Assembly (NCBI GenBank): GCA_023399505.1
Contig: JAEWOZ010000020.1
Span: 1-5,237, forward strand
From: Fusobacteriota bacterium
Lineage (GTDB): Bacteria > Fusobacteriota > Fusobacteriia > Bac17 > JAEWOZ01
Length of the DNA: 5,237 nucleotides
Reading direction: 5' to 3'
The position numbers were made by a program, and so were the translations under genes. The number at the start of each line of letters is the position of its first letter. Position 1 is the stretch's first letter. This document shows positions 1-5,237 of this stretch, one piece after another. The notes beneath the pieces are model-generated. The model worked only from the letters and a program-made list of their open reading frames with translations, did not search any database and was not told the DNA's origin.

Positions 1-379
1 AATTTTTGATATGGGACATCCTTTCGCACTTATTCTCTATTTCGCTTTAGTTTTATTCTTTACATTCTTTTATACTTCTGTAATTTTCGATCCTGAAAAG
101 ATAGCAGAGAATTTAAAGAAAGGTGGAGGAGCTGTACCAGGAGTAAGACCTGGAAAAGAGACAGTAGAATATTTAGAAAAGATAATAACTAAAATTACTT
201 TTGGTGGAGCACTTTTCTTAGCGTTTATTGCAATATTTCCATATGTGATGAGCAGATTATTTGGTTCCTCTTTTGGTATTGGTGGTACTGGGATACTAAT
301 AGCTGTTGGTGTTGCAGTGGAACTTCTTCAACAAATAGAAGGTGCCCTCTCTATGGAAGAATATAAAGGATTTATTTAG
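1..379 (+). CDS. secY: Protein translocase subunit SecY, C-terminal part (5' end outside window)
   Basis: SecY is the pore-forming subunit of the SecYEG channel in the inner membrane, through which secreted proteins and nascent membrane proteins pass. Only the last 125 codons are present (frame from base 2, TAG stop at 377-379). An ATG at 11 is internal, since the frame stays open to the left edge. Visible in order: a hydrophobic helix matching TM8 (fragment residues 8-25); the large cytoplasmic loop with IAENLKK and PGVRPG (residues 34-51), whose arginine corresponds to E. coli R357, important for SecA and ribosome partnering; TM9 (about 63-81); the GGTGILI signature opening TM10 (about 94-111); and a short cytoplasmic tail ending YKGFI. 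The usual GGTSLLI reads GGTGILI here. The placement directly before adk is the classic end of the spc operon. The family call is firm. Confidence 0.97.
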   Translation, partial: IFDMGHPFALILYFALVLFFTFFYTSVIFDPEKIAENLKKGGGAVPGVRPGKETVEYLEKIITKITFGGALFLAFIAIFPYVMSRLFGSSFGIGGTGILIAVGVAVELLQQIEGALSMEEYKGFI

Positions 380-387
380 GAGTGTAA

Positions 388-1020
388 ATGTATTTAGTTT
401 TATTAGGTCCTCCAGGCTCAGGAAAAGGTACTTATTCTAAAAAGCTTGTTGAGCAATTTGGATTTTACCACTTCGCTACAGGAGATATTTTAAGAAGTAA
501 AAGAGATCATCCTCTTATAAAAGAATATATAGATAAAGGAAAATTTGTTCCTGCTTCTATATTATTAGAAGTACTAGAGCAATCTTTAGAAACTTTGAAA
601 CATAAAAATGTAATTCTTGATGGTATTCCTAGGAATATTGAACAAGTTGAACTATTAGATAACTTTCTAAAAAAGTTAAATGGGAAAGTTGATGCTGTAT
701 TCGGATTCAATATTGAGAAAGAACTACTTATAGAAAGAATACTAAATAGATTAGTATGTTCAAATTGTGGAACAGTTTATAATTTGAAATTTAGACCACC
801 TCGTCAAGAGAATTTATGTGATGTATGTGGAAAACAAATTATAAGAAGAGAAGATGACACACGTGAAACTCTATCCAGAAGATTTGAGACTTACGAATAT
901 CAAACTAAACCTTTAATATCTTTTTATAAAGAGAAAGGTTTATACAAAGAGTTTGATGTATCTAAAAATATCCAAACTATTTGGAGAGAGATAGAAGCAT
1001 TTATGAAGGAAAAGCTATGA
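388..1020 (+). CDS. adk: Adenylate kinase, zinc-LID form, with a short AMP-binding domain
   Basis: This cytosolic enzyme catalyses ATP + AMP = 2 ADP and maintains adenylate balance. The protein is 210 residues. The P-loop GPPGSGKGT spans residues 7-15 and the AMP-site TGDILR spans 31-36. The second AMP motif reads DGIPRN (78-83) followed by Q86, where most members have DGFPRT. The LID domain holds C124-x2-C127 and C144-x2-C147, the four-cysteine zinc site common in Gram-positive and many other adenylate kinases, followed by RREDD (153-157) and R165. The segment between R36 and the GKFVP motif is 5 residues shorter than in E. coli Adk, so the AMP-binding domain is trimmed, although its catalytic arginines remain. 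The ATG start is set by the conserved N-terminus and by AGGAGTG at 378-384, which overlaps the secY stop. The gene ends with an ATGA overlap into map. A related nucleoside monophosphate kinase is possible but less likely given this context and the zinc LID. Confidence 0.96.
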   Translation: MYLVLLGPPGSGKGTYSKKLVEQFGFYHFATGDILRSKRDHPLIKEYIDKGKFVPASILLEVLEQSLETLKHKNVILDGIPRNIEQVELLDNFLKKLNGKVDAVFGFNIEKELLIERILNRLVCSNCGTVYNLKFRPPRQENLCDVCGKQIIRREDDTRETLSRRFETYEYQTKPLISFYKEKGLYKEFDVSKNIQTIWREIEAFMKEKL

Positions 1021-1793
1021 TAAATATTAAGAGCCCTCATGAAATAGAAATAATGAGAGAGGGTGGTCAAATATTAGCTTCACTTCTAGACGAATTTATC
1101 GTTGATAAACTCGAAATAGGAAAATCAGCTTTTTTTATAAATGAACTCTGTGAGAATTACATTATCTCTAAAGGAGCCATTCCAATATTAAAAGGCTACA
1201 GAGTTAAAAATTTAGTTTTTCCCTATGCAATATGTTTCTCATCAAATCAAGAAGTAGTACATGGCTTTCCTACTAAAAATAAGATTATAAAAGAGGGAGA
1301 CATTATAACTATTGATGTTTGCATAAAATGGAAAGGGTACTTTCTAGATGCAGCAAGAACGTATGCAATAGGAAAAATGGAAGAGAGAACATCAAAACTT
1401 TTAAATATTACAGAAGCTTCGCTTCAATTAGCTATTTCTAAATGTATTATTGGTAACAGAATAGGAGATTTATCAGCTTCAATTCAAACTACTATAGAAA
1501 AAAATGGATTTTCGGTTGTAAGAGATTTTTGTGGTCATGGTATTGGAAGATCTCTTCATGAAGAACCGCAAGTTCTTAATTTTGGGTCATCAGGATTAGG
1601 GCCTAAAATTGAAGAAGGAATGGTATTAGCAGTTGAACCTATAGTTAATATGGGTTCATCAGAAGTAATAGTCCTTGAAGATGGATGGACAGTTAAGACA
1701 CTAGATAATAGCTTATCATGTCATTTTGAAGATACAATAGCTATTACTTCTAGAGGTCCAGAATCATTAACAAGAATTAAGAAGGAGGCCTAA
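1017..1793 (+). CDS. map: Methionine aminopeptidase, type I
   Basis: This enzyme removes the initiator methionine from nascent cytosolic proteins when the second residue is small. The product is 258 residues in the pita-bread fold, without an N-terminal extension. All five metal ligands are visible: D100 in TIDV, D111 in the DAARTY segment, H174 in GHGIG, E207 in VEPIV and E238 in HFEDT. The substrate-site histidines H82 (VVHGFP) and H181 (LHEEP) are also present. E238 is followed by D where the usual motif is FEH, a tolerable variation. The frame is open upstream to an ATG at 981, but I chose the ATG at 1017. It gives the standard MxxIKSPxEIExM N-terminus, has GAAGGA at 1005-1010 with 6-nt spacing, and sits in an ATGA overlap with the adk stop that implies translational coupling. 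The stop overlaps the infA start in TAATG. Confidence 0.96.
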   Translation: MINIKSPHEIEIMREGGQILASLLDEFIVDKLEIGKSAFFINELCENYIISKGAIPILKGYRVKNLVFPYAICFSSNQEVVHGFPTKNKIIKEGDIITIDVCIKWKGYFLDAARTYAIGKMEERTSKLLNITEASLQLAISKCIIGNRIGDLSASIQTTIEKNGFSVVRDFCGHGIGRSLHEEPQVLNFGSSGLGPKIEEGMVLAVEPIVNMGSSEVIVLEDGWTVKTLDNSLSCHFEDTIAITSRGPESLTRIKKEA

Positions 1794-2011
1794 TGGCTAA
1801 GGATGATGTAATAGAGCTCGAGGGAACTATCCAAGAAATTCTCCCCGGAGCTAAATTTAAAGTTTTGTTAGATAATGGAAAAATTTTAACTAGCGTTATT
1901 TCAGGAAAAATGAGAATGAATAATATTAAATTAGTTCCTGGTGATAAAGTAAATGTTGAAGTCTCTCCTTATGATCTCTCAAAAGGAAGAATAACTTACA
2001 GAAAGAAATAA
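1793..2011 (+). CDS. infA: Translation initiation factor IF-1
   Basis: IF-1 is a 72-residue single OB-fold protein that occupies the A site of the 30S subunit during initiation and works with IF-2 and IF-3. The length is exactly the family norm. Recognisable blocks are the IELEGTI first strand, the SGKMR motif (about residues 37-41) that contacts 16S r[11 protein letters not shown], and the nearly invariant [13 protein letters not shown] tail. The segment [17 protein letters not shown] differs somewhat from the common xLAHISGKMRxNxIRI form, so the protein is a little divergent. A strong AAGGAGG at 1782-1788 lies within the last codons of map, 4 nt before the ATG, and the start shares a base with the map stop. 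infA between map and rpmJ is the usual order in many phyla. Confidence 0.97.
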   Translation: MAKDDVIELEGTIQEILPGAKFKVLLDNGKILTSVISGKMRMNNIKLVPGDKVNVEVSPYDLSKGRITYRKK

Positions 2012-2022
2012 GGAGTACACTT

Positions 2023-2136
2023 ATGAAAGTCAGAGCGTCAGTAAAAAAGATCTGCAATAAATGTAAAATAATAAGAAGAAAAGGACGAGTTTGTATTATA
2101 TGTGAAAATCCTCGTCATAAACAAAAACAGGGGTAA
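2023..2136 (+). CDS. rpmJ: 50S ribosomal protein L36 (bL36), zinc-binding form
   Basis: This very small gene encodes 37 residues, the standard L36 length, beginning [16 protein letters not shown]36 is a zinc-ribbon protein of the large subunit that contacts 23S rRNA. The zinc ligands are intact: C11, C14, C27 and H32. This is therefore the C+ form rather than the cysteine-less zinc-independent paralogue. AAGGAGT at 2010-2016 overlaps the infA stop and lies 7 nt before the ATG. The position between infA and rpsM is canonical. The gene is well supported by motif, ribosome binding site and synteny despite its length. Confidence 0.97.
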   Translation: MKVRASVKKICNKCKIIRRKGRVCIICENPRHKQKQG

Positions 2137-2138
2137 AG

Positions 2139-2154
2139 AAAGGAGCTTAACTTG
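2139..2154 (+). promoter_or_regulatory. Shine-Dalgarno site fixing the TTG start of rpsM
   Basis: AAAGGAG at 2139-2145 lies 6 nt before a TTG codon at 2152-2154. TTG followed by the codons for ARIAGID gives the conserved S13 N-terminus. There is no ATG or GTG alternative nearby in frame, so this site decides a rare-start initiation. Confidence 0.85.
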
Positions 2155-2532
2155 GCTAGAATAGCAGGGATAGATATTCCAAAAAATAAAAGAGTAGATA
2201 TAGCATTAACTTATATATACGGAATTGGAAGAGTAAATTCCAGTGAAATATTAGAAAAATCAAAAGTAGATCCGTCTATAAGAGTTAAAGATCTAACCGA
2301 TGAGCAAATTGGTATTATAAGAAAGATGATAGAAGATAATTATCTAGTAGAAGGTAGTCTTAGAAAAGAAGTTCAAACTAACATAAAAAGATTAATGGAC
2401 ATTAGATGTTATAGAGGTGTTATGCACAGAAAAGGGCTTCCTGTGCGTGGCCAACGTACTAAAACAAATGCTCGTACAAGAAAAGGTCCAAGAAAAGGCC
2501 CTGTGAAAAATAAAGAAAAGGCTAAAAAATAA
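2152..2532 (+). CDS. rpsM: 30S ribosomal protein S13 (uS13), TTG start
   Basis: S13 sits in the head of the small subunit, contacts the P-site tRNA and forms an intersubunit bridge with 5S rRNA-side proteins. The product is 126 residues, close to the usual 118-126. It starts [10 protein letters not shown], continues with the helix-turn-helix region containing YIYGIGR (21-27), and ends with the near-invariant [19 protein letters not shown] block (95-113) and a lysine-rich tail that reaches toward tRNA. Just before that block the common GLRHR reads GVMHR, with M91 replacing arginine. Translation starts at TTG 2152 with a good Shine-Dalgarno site. The gap after rpmJ is only 15 nt, leaving no room for a long structured leader like the S4-binding leader known upstream of rpsM in E. 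coli. Confidence 0.97.
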   Translation: MARIAGIDIPKNKRVDIALTYIYGIGRVNSSEILEKSKVDPSIRVKDLTDEQIGIIRKMIEDNYLVEGSLRKEVQTNIKRLMDIRCYRGVMHRKGLPVRGQRTKTNARTRKGPRKGPVKNKEKAKK

Positions 2533-2547
2533 GAAAGGGTAACAGCA

Positions 2548-2934
2548 GTGAATAAAAAAAACACTACAAAAAAGAAAGTTTATAAAAATGTGGCACAAGG
2601 TGTTGCTCATATAAATTCCACTTTCAATAATACAATTGTAACTATAACTAAAGAAAATGGGGACACTATTTGTTGGAATAGTGCTGGAAAATCTGGATTT
2701 AAAGGTACTAAGAAAAGTACTCCATTTGCTGCTCAATTAGCTGCCGAAGTAGCTGCTAAAGAAGCAAAAGAACATGGTATTCAAAAAGTTGAAATTAGAG
2801 TCAAAGGCATAGGTTCAGGAAGAGAAGCTGCAATAAGAGCTATCCAAGCAGCAGGGATTGATATCCTTTCCATAAAAGATATTACTCCAGTTCCGCATAA
2901 TGGATGTAGACCACCTAAAGCTAGAAGATTATAA
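2548..2934 (+). CDS. rpsK: 30S ribosomal protein S11 (uS11), GTG start
   Basis: S11 lies on the platform of the small subunit near the E site and the 3' end of 16S rRNA, where it interacts with S7 and S18. The product is 128 residues, the standard length. Diagnostic segments are [15 protein letters not shown] (18-32), the [20 protein letters not shown] run from residue 43, the [10 protein letters not shown] loop (89-98) and PHNGCRPPK (116-124). The last includes N118, equivalent to the asparagine that becomes isoaspartate in E. coli S11. The usual KGPGSGRE reads KGIGSGRE (I88). The start is GTG at 2548, preceded by a modest AAAGGGT at 2534-2540. A lysine-rich N-terminus is typical of the family. 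The gene follows rpsM by 15 nt. Confidence 0.97.
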   Translation: MNKKNTTKKKVYKNVAQGVAHINSTFNNTIVTITKENGDTICWNSAGKSGFKGTKKSTPFAAQLAAEVAAKEAKEHGIQKVEIRVKGIGSGREAAIRAIQAAGIDILSIKDITPVPHNGCRPPKARRL

Positions 2935-2948
2935 GAGAGGAGAAATAA

Positions 2949-3554
2949 ATGGCTCGATATACAGGACCGTCTTGCAGGCAATGTAGAAATGTACTGGAAA
3001 AATTATATCTTAAGGGAGAAAAATGTTATACTCCAAAGTGCCCAGTAGCAAAAAGAAAAACAAAACCTGGAGAAAATAGATCAAAAAACAAACCTTCAAT
3101 ATTTGCTGTACAACAATTAGAAAAACAAAAAGTAAAATTTATGTACGGACTTTTAGAAACTCAATTCTATAGATATTTTACAGAGGCTAGTTCAAAAACA
3201 GGTGCAACTGGTGAAAATCTTTTATCATTCTTAGAAAGAAGATTAGATAATGTAATATATAGATTAAGAATAGGAAAATCTAGAAAGCAAGCTAGACAAA
3301 TGGTAAGACATGGAAATGTTTTAATCAATGGAAAGAGAGTAGATATACCTTCCTATAGAGTAAGCATTGGTGATAAAATCAGCTTATTAAATAAAGAAGT
3401 TGTAGATAAAGAAGCTTTCAAACAGGTTGTTGTTCCTAGTTGGCTTAAACTAGAAAAAGAAAAAATAGAAGCAGAAGTAGTACAACTACCTAAAAGAGAT
3501 GCAATAGATTACGAAGTAAATGAAAAGTTAATTGTTGAATTCTATTCAAGATAA
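2949..3554 (+). CDS. rpsD: 30S ribosomal protein S4 (uS4), zinc-binding form
   Basis: S4 is a primary assembly protein that nucleates the 5' domain of 16S rRNA and helps form the mRNA entry site. The product is 201 residues. The N-terminal zinc module is intact with C9, C12, C26 and C31, as in Thermus-type S4 and unlike the cysteine-less zinc-independent form. The S4 RNA-binding domain covers about residues 91-155, with RRLDNVIYRL and the HGNVLINGKRVDIPSY signature (121-136). The C-terminus ends in the conserved LIVEFYSR. The ATG at 2949 follows AGAGGAG at 2936-2942. In E. coli S4 represses its own operon; no equivalent mRNA site is recognisable here. The location between rpsK and rpoA is shared by proteobacteria, Thermotogae, clostridia and others, but not Bacillus. 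Confidence 0.97.
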   Translation: MARYTGPSCRQCRNVLEKLYLKGEKCYTPKCPVAKRKTKPGENRSKNKPSIFAVQQLEKQKVKFMYGLLETQFYRYFTEASSKTGATGENLLSFLERRLDNVIYRLRIGKSRKQARQMVRHGNVLINGKRVDIPSYRVSIGDKISLLNKEVVDKEAFKQVVVPSWLKLEKEKIEAEVVQLPKRDAIDYEVNEKLIVEFYSR

Positions 3555-3562
3555 TGAAATGA

Positions 3563-3574
3563 GAGGTGACCGTG
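3563..3574 (+). promoter_or_regulatory. Shine-Dalgarno site selecting the second GTG of rpoA
   Basis: Two in-frame GTG codons lie at 3566 and 3572. The sequence GAGGTGA at 3563-3569 matches 7 consecutive bases of the anti-Shine-Dalgarno complement. It overlaps the first GTG and lies just ahead of the second, with GAGG 5 nt from 3572. The first GTG has no comparable site upstream. I therefore place the start at 3572. Confidence 0.75.
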
Positions 3575-4537
3575 TTAAAGATAGAAAAAATTTCTTCCAA
3601 TATTAATGCAAAGGAAGAGCTCTTTAGCCCTTATAAATCTCGTTACATTCTTGAACCTTTATATAGAGGCTATGGCCATACTATAGGCAATAGTCTTAGA
3701 AGAATTTTACTCTCTTCAGTTCCTGGTACCGCGATAAAAGGTATTAAGATAGAAGGAGTAGTAAGTGAATTTTCTACTATAGAAGGTATCAAAGAAAATG
3801 TAGTAGATGTTATATTAAATATAAAAGGTTTAGTAATTAAAGCTAAAGATAATACAGAAAAAGTTGCTAAACTATTAGTAAAAGGTCCTGCTATTGTTAC
3901 AGGAGCCGATATAAAAACAGACAGTACGTTTGAAATAATGAACAAAGAGCATGTTATTGCTACTTTAACAAAAGGTATTACATTAGAAATTGAATTTCTA
4001 ATAGATACCGGAGAAGGATTCGTAGTTTCAGATGATGTTGATAAGGAAAAATGGCCTGTAGGTTTTCTTCCTGTCGACGCTTTATATTCACCTGTTATAA
4101 ATGTAAGTTATAAAGTAGAAGATACTATGGTAGGAAGAATAACTAATTTTGATAAATTAATTTTAGATGTTGAAACCAATGGTAGTGTAGAAACTAAAGA
4201 AGTTATGAGTTATGCAGTTGAACTTTTAAATAGACATTTAACACCTCTTCTTAACATAGGAAATAGAATGGAATATTTAAGAGATGAGAATGTTGAAGCT
4301 ACTTTAGAATTAGTTGATAATGAAGAGAATAAATTACCAGATCTTAAAATAGAATATTTAGATCTTTCAGTTAGATCATATAATTGTTTGAAAAAACATG
4401 GTGTTGATAATCTAAGAACTTTGGCTAAAATGAAAATAAAAGATCTTCTAGGTATAAAAAATCTAGGTAAAGGATCTTTAAACGAGATTATAAACAAAGT
4501 TAAAGAATATGGGGTAGATTTAGAAAAAAATGATTAA
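3572..4537 (+). CDS. rpoA: DNA-directed RNA polymerase subunit alpha
   Basis: Alpha dimerises to start core RNA polymerase assembly, and its C-terminal domain reads UP elements and activators. The product is 321 residues from the GTG at 3572, a normal length. The N-terminal domain (about 1-229) has LEPLYRGYGHTIGNSLRRIL (27-46), the dimerisation and beta-binding core, and VDALYSPV. A linker of about 25 residues follows. The C-terminal domain (about 256-321) has the VRSYNCLK segment, with R268, N271, C272 and K274 matching E. coli R265, N268, C269 and K271, and the helix-hairpin-helix NLGKGS. There, G301 stands where E. coli has K298, a DNA-contacting lysine; S302 matches S299. A second GTG at 3566 would add two residues but lacks a proper ribosome binding site. 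The gene follows rpsD by 17 nt. Confidence 0.97.
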   Translation: MLKIEKISSNINAKEELFSPYKSRYILEPLYRGYGHTIGNSLRRILLSSVPGTAIKGIKIEGVVSEFSTIEGIKENVVDVILNIKGLVIKAKDNTEKVAKLLVKGPAIVTGADIKTDSTFEIMNKEHVIATLTKGITLEIEFLIDTGEGFVVSDDVDKEKWPVGFLPVDALYSPVINVSYKVEDTMVGRITNFDKLILDVETNGSVETKEVMSYAVELLNRHLTPLLNIGNRMEYLRDENVEATLELVDNEENKLPDLKIEYLDLSVRSYNCLKKHGVDNLRTLAKMKIKDLLGIKNLGKGSLNEIINKVKEYGVDLEKND

Positions 4538-4557
4538 TTTAATAAAAAGGAGATCAA

Positions 4558-4908
4558 ATGCGTCATAATAATGCATATAGAAAGCTCGGTAGAGACACAG
4601 CTCATAGAATAGCTATGTTAAAAAATCTCTCTCGTTCATTAATTAAAAATGATAGAATAGAAACTACCTTAACTAGAGCAAAAGAATTAAGAAAATTTGT
4701 TGAAAAGATTATTACCTTAGGAAAAAAAGGACAATTGCATCATAGAAGAATGGCCTTCGCAAGTTTAAGAGATAATGAATTAGTAGCAAAGCTATTTAAC
4801 GAGATAGCACCAAAGTACAAAGACCGTGCTGGTGGTTACACAAGAATTATAAAAACAGCAATAAGACGTGGAGATAGTTCTTTAATGGCTATCATAGAAT
4901 TGGTTTAG
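4558..4908 (+). CDS. rplQ: 50S ribosomal protein L17 (bL17)
   Basis: L17 binds 23S rRNA near the exit-tunnel side of the large subunit. The product is 116 residues, the short, common form without a C-terminal extension. It opens with [20 protein letters not shown], and the family blocks [34 protein letters not shown] (about residues 33-57) and [15 protein letters not shown] (92-106) are all present. The ATG at 4558 follows AAGGAG at 4547-4552 with 5-nt spacing, inside the longest intergenic gap in the window (20 nt). rpoA-rplQ is the standard end of the alpha operon, but here no terminator follows and rpsB begins 9 nt later. Confidence 0.97.
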   Translation: MRHNNAYRKLGRDTAHRIAMLKNLSRSLIKNDRIETTLTRAKELRKFVEKIITLGKKGQLHHRRMAFASLRDNELVAKLFNEIAPKYKDRAGGYTRIIKTAIRRGDSSLMAIIELV

Positions 4909-4920
4909 GAGGAATTAATG
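4907..4920 (+). promoter_or_regulatory. Shine-Dalgarno site of rpsB overlapping the rplQ stop
   Basis: AGGAGG at 4907-4912 overlaps the rplQ TAG stop (4906-4908) and lies 5 nt before the ATG at 4918. A ribosome finishing rplQ covers this site, so rpsB is probably translated from the same message as rplQ by coupling. Confidence 0.8.
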
Positions 4921-5237
4921 TCAACAATAAGTATGAAGAATTTACTTGAATCTGGAGTACATTTTGGGCATAGAACTGATAAGTTAAACCCAAAGATGAA
5001 AGAATATGTATATACAGTAAGAAACGGAATACATATAATAGATCTTCAAAAAGCAAGTAAACTTATAGATGTTGCTCATGAAGCTTTAAAAGAAATTGTA
5101 AAAAAGGGTGGCAAAGTTCTATTTGTAGGGACAAAAAAGCAATCTCAAAAAGTAATTGAAACTGAAGCTTTAAGAAGTGGTTCCTTTTACATTATATCTA
5201 GATGGCTTGGTGGAACTTTAACTAATCAACCTACAAT
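4918..5237 (+). CDS. rpsB: 30S ribosomal protein S2 (uS2), N-terminal part (3' end outside window)
   Basis: S2 joins the small subunit late, at the junction of head and body near S1 and the mRNA exit. The first 106 codons are present and open to the right edge. Family markers are [13 protein letters not shown] (6-18), NPKMKEYVY (24-32), [10 protein letters not shown] (36-45), the [10 protein letters not shown] strand-loop (66-75) and RWLGGTLTN (95-103). Two usually aromatic positions are changed: the W of WNPKM is L23, and the residue after TLTN is Q104. The remaining part, expected at about 120-160 further residues, is off-window. In most bacteria rpsB leads its own operon with tsf, usually under S2 autoregulation. 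Here it directly follows rplQ with a coupled ribosome binding site and no leader, so such leader-based control is not visible. Confidence 0.96.
   Translation, partial: MSTISMKNLLESGVHFGHRTDKLNPKMKEYVYTVRNGIHIIDLQKASKLIDVAHEALKEIVKKGGKVLFVGTKKQSQKVIETEALRSGSFYIISRWLGGTLTNQPT

Noticed and set aside
981..1016. Upstream ATG at 981 as an alternative map start
   Set aside because: It would add 12 residues inside the end of adk and lacks a good Shine-Dalgarno site. The ATG at 1017 gives the family-standard N-terminus and an ATGA overlap.
2085..2105. TATTATATG resembling a -10 box within rpmJ
   Set aside because: No -35-like sequence lies at the right distance, and such hexamers occur by chance in AT-rich coding DNA.
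2392..2736. Open frame of 114 codons on the minus strand across the rpsM-rpsK junction
   Set aside because: It lies antisense to two clearly conserved ribosomal protein genes, has a low-complexity Ser/Phe-rich product with no recognisable motif and no convincing ribosome binding site. It is a shadow of AT-rich coding sequence.
4448..4470. Short direct repeat CTAGGTA (twice) in the 3' part of rpoA
   Set aside because: It encodes the paired LG turns of the alpha C-terminal helix-hairpin-helix region and is explained by protein sequence.
3670..4497. Two minus-strand open frames (3670-3945 and 4210-4497) inside rpoA
   Set aside because: Both are fully antisense to the conserved rpoA frame and their products resemble nothing recognisable, so they are shadows.
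4538..4557. Longest intergenic gap examined for a terminator or promoter
   Set aside because: It is only 20 nt, half of it the rplQ ribosome binding site, with no hairpin and no room for a promoter.

Overview
This is an AT-rich bacterial window (about one third G+C by eye). It is packed end to end with co-directional genes on the + strand and matches the distal spc operon joined to the alpha operon. The order is secY (3' end), adk, map, infA, rpmJ, rpsM, rpsK, rpsD, rpoA, rplQ, and then, less usually, rpsB (5' end). Each gene is recognised from conserved family motifs in its translation. No gap between genes exceeds 20 nt. I see no terminator, RNA gene, mobile element, CRISPR array or repeat family. 

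Layout. Positions 1-379 hold the last 125 residues of the SecY translocon channel. Positions 388-1793 hold adenylate kinase and type I methionine aminopeptidase, which overlap by 4 nt. Positions 1793-2136 hold initiation factor IF-1 and the 37-residue ribosomal protein L36. Positions 2152-3554 hold the 30S proteins S13, S11 and S4. Positions 3572-4537 hold the RNA polymerase alpha subunit, and 4558-4908 hold L17. From 4918 the S2 gene runs off the right edge. Shine-Dalgarno sites precede almost every gene and often overlap the previous stop codon, so the window reads as one translationally coupled transcription unit. 

How the genes work together. The cluster co-produces ribosomal proteins, the initiation factor, the assembly nucleus of RNA polymerase, the membrane exit channel, the enzyme that trims initiator methionine, and the kinase that balances AMP, ADP and ATP. 

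Organism. The adk-map-infA-rpmJ order and rpsD between rpsK and rpoA occur in many bacterial phyla. Bacillus-type Firmicutes, which carry rpsD elsewhere, fit poorly. AGA-dominated arginine codons, several unusual residues in otherwise invariant motifs, and rpsB directly after rplQ suggest a divergent low-GC lineage. I cannot assign a phylum from the sequence alone. 

Novelty. I see no undescribed system. The points worth a second look are rpsB attached to the alpha operon, a shortened AMP-binding domain in adenylate kinase, an altered DNA-contact residue in the alpha C-terminal domain, and three successive non-ATG (or near-successive) starts in the alpha operon genes.
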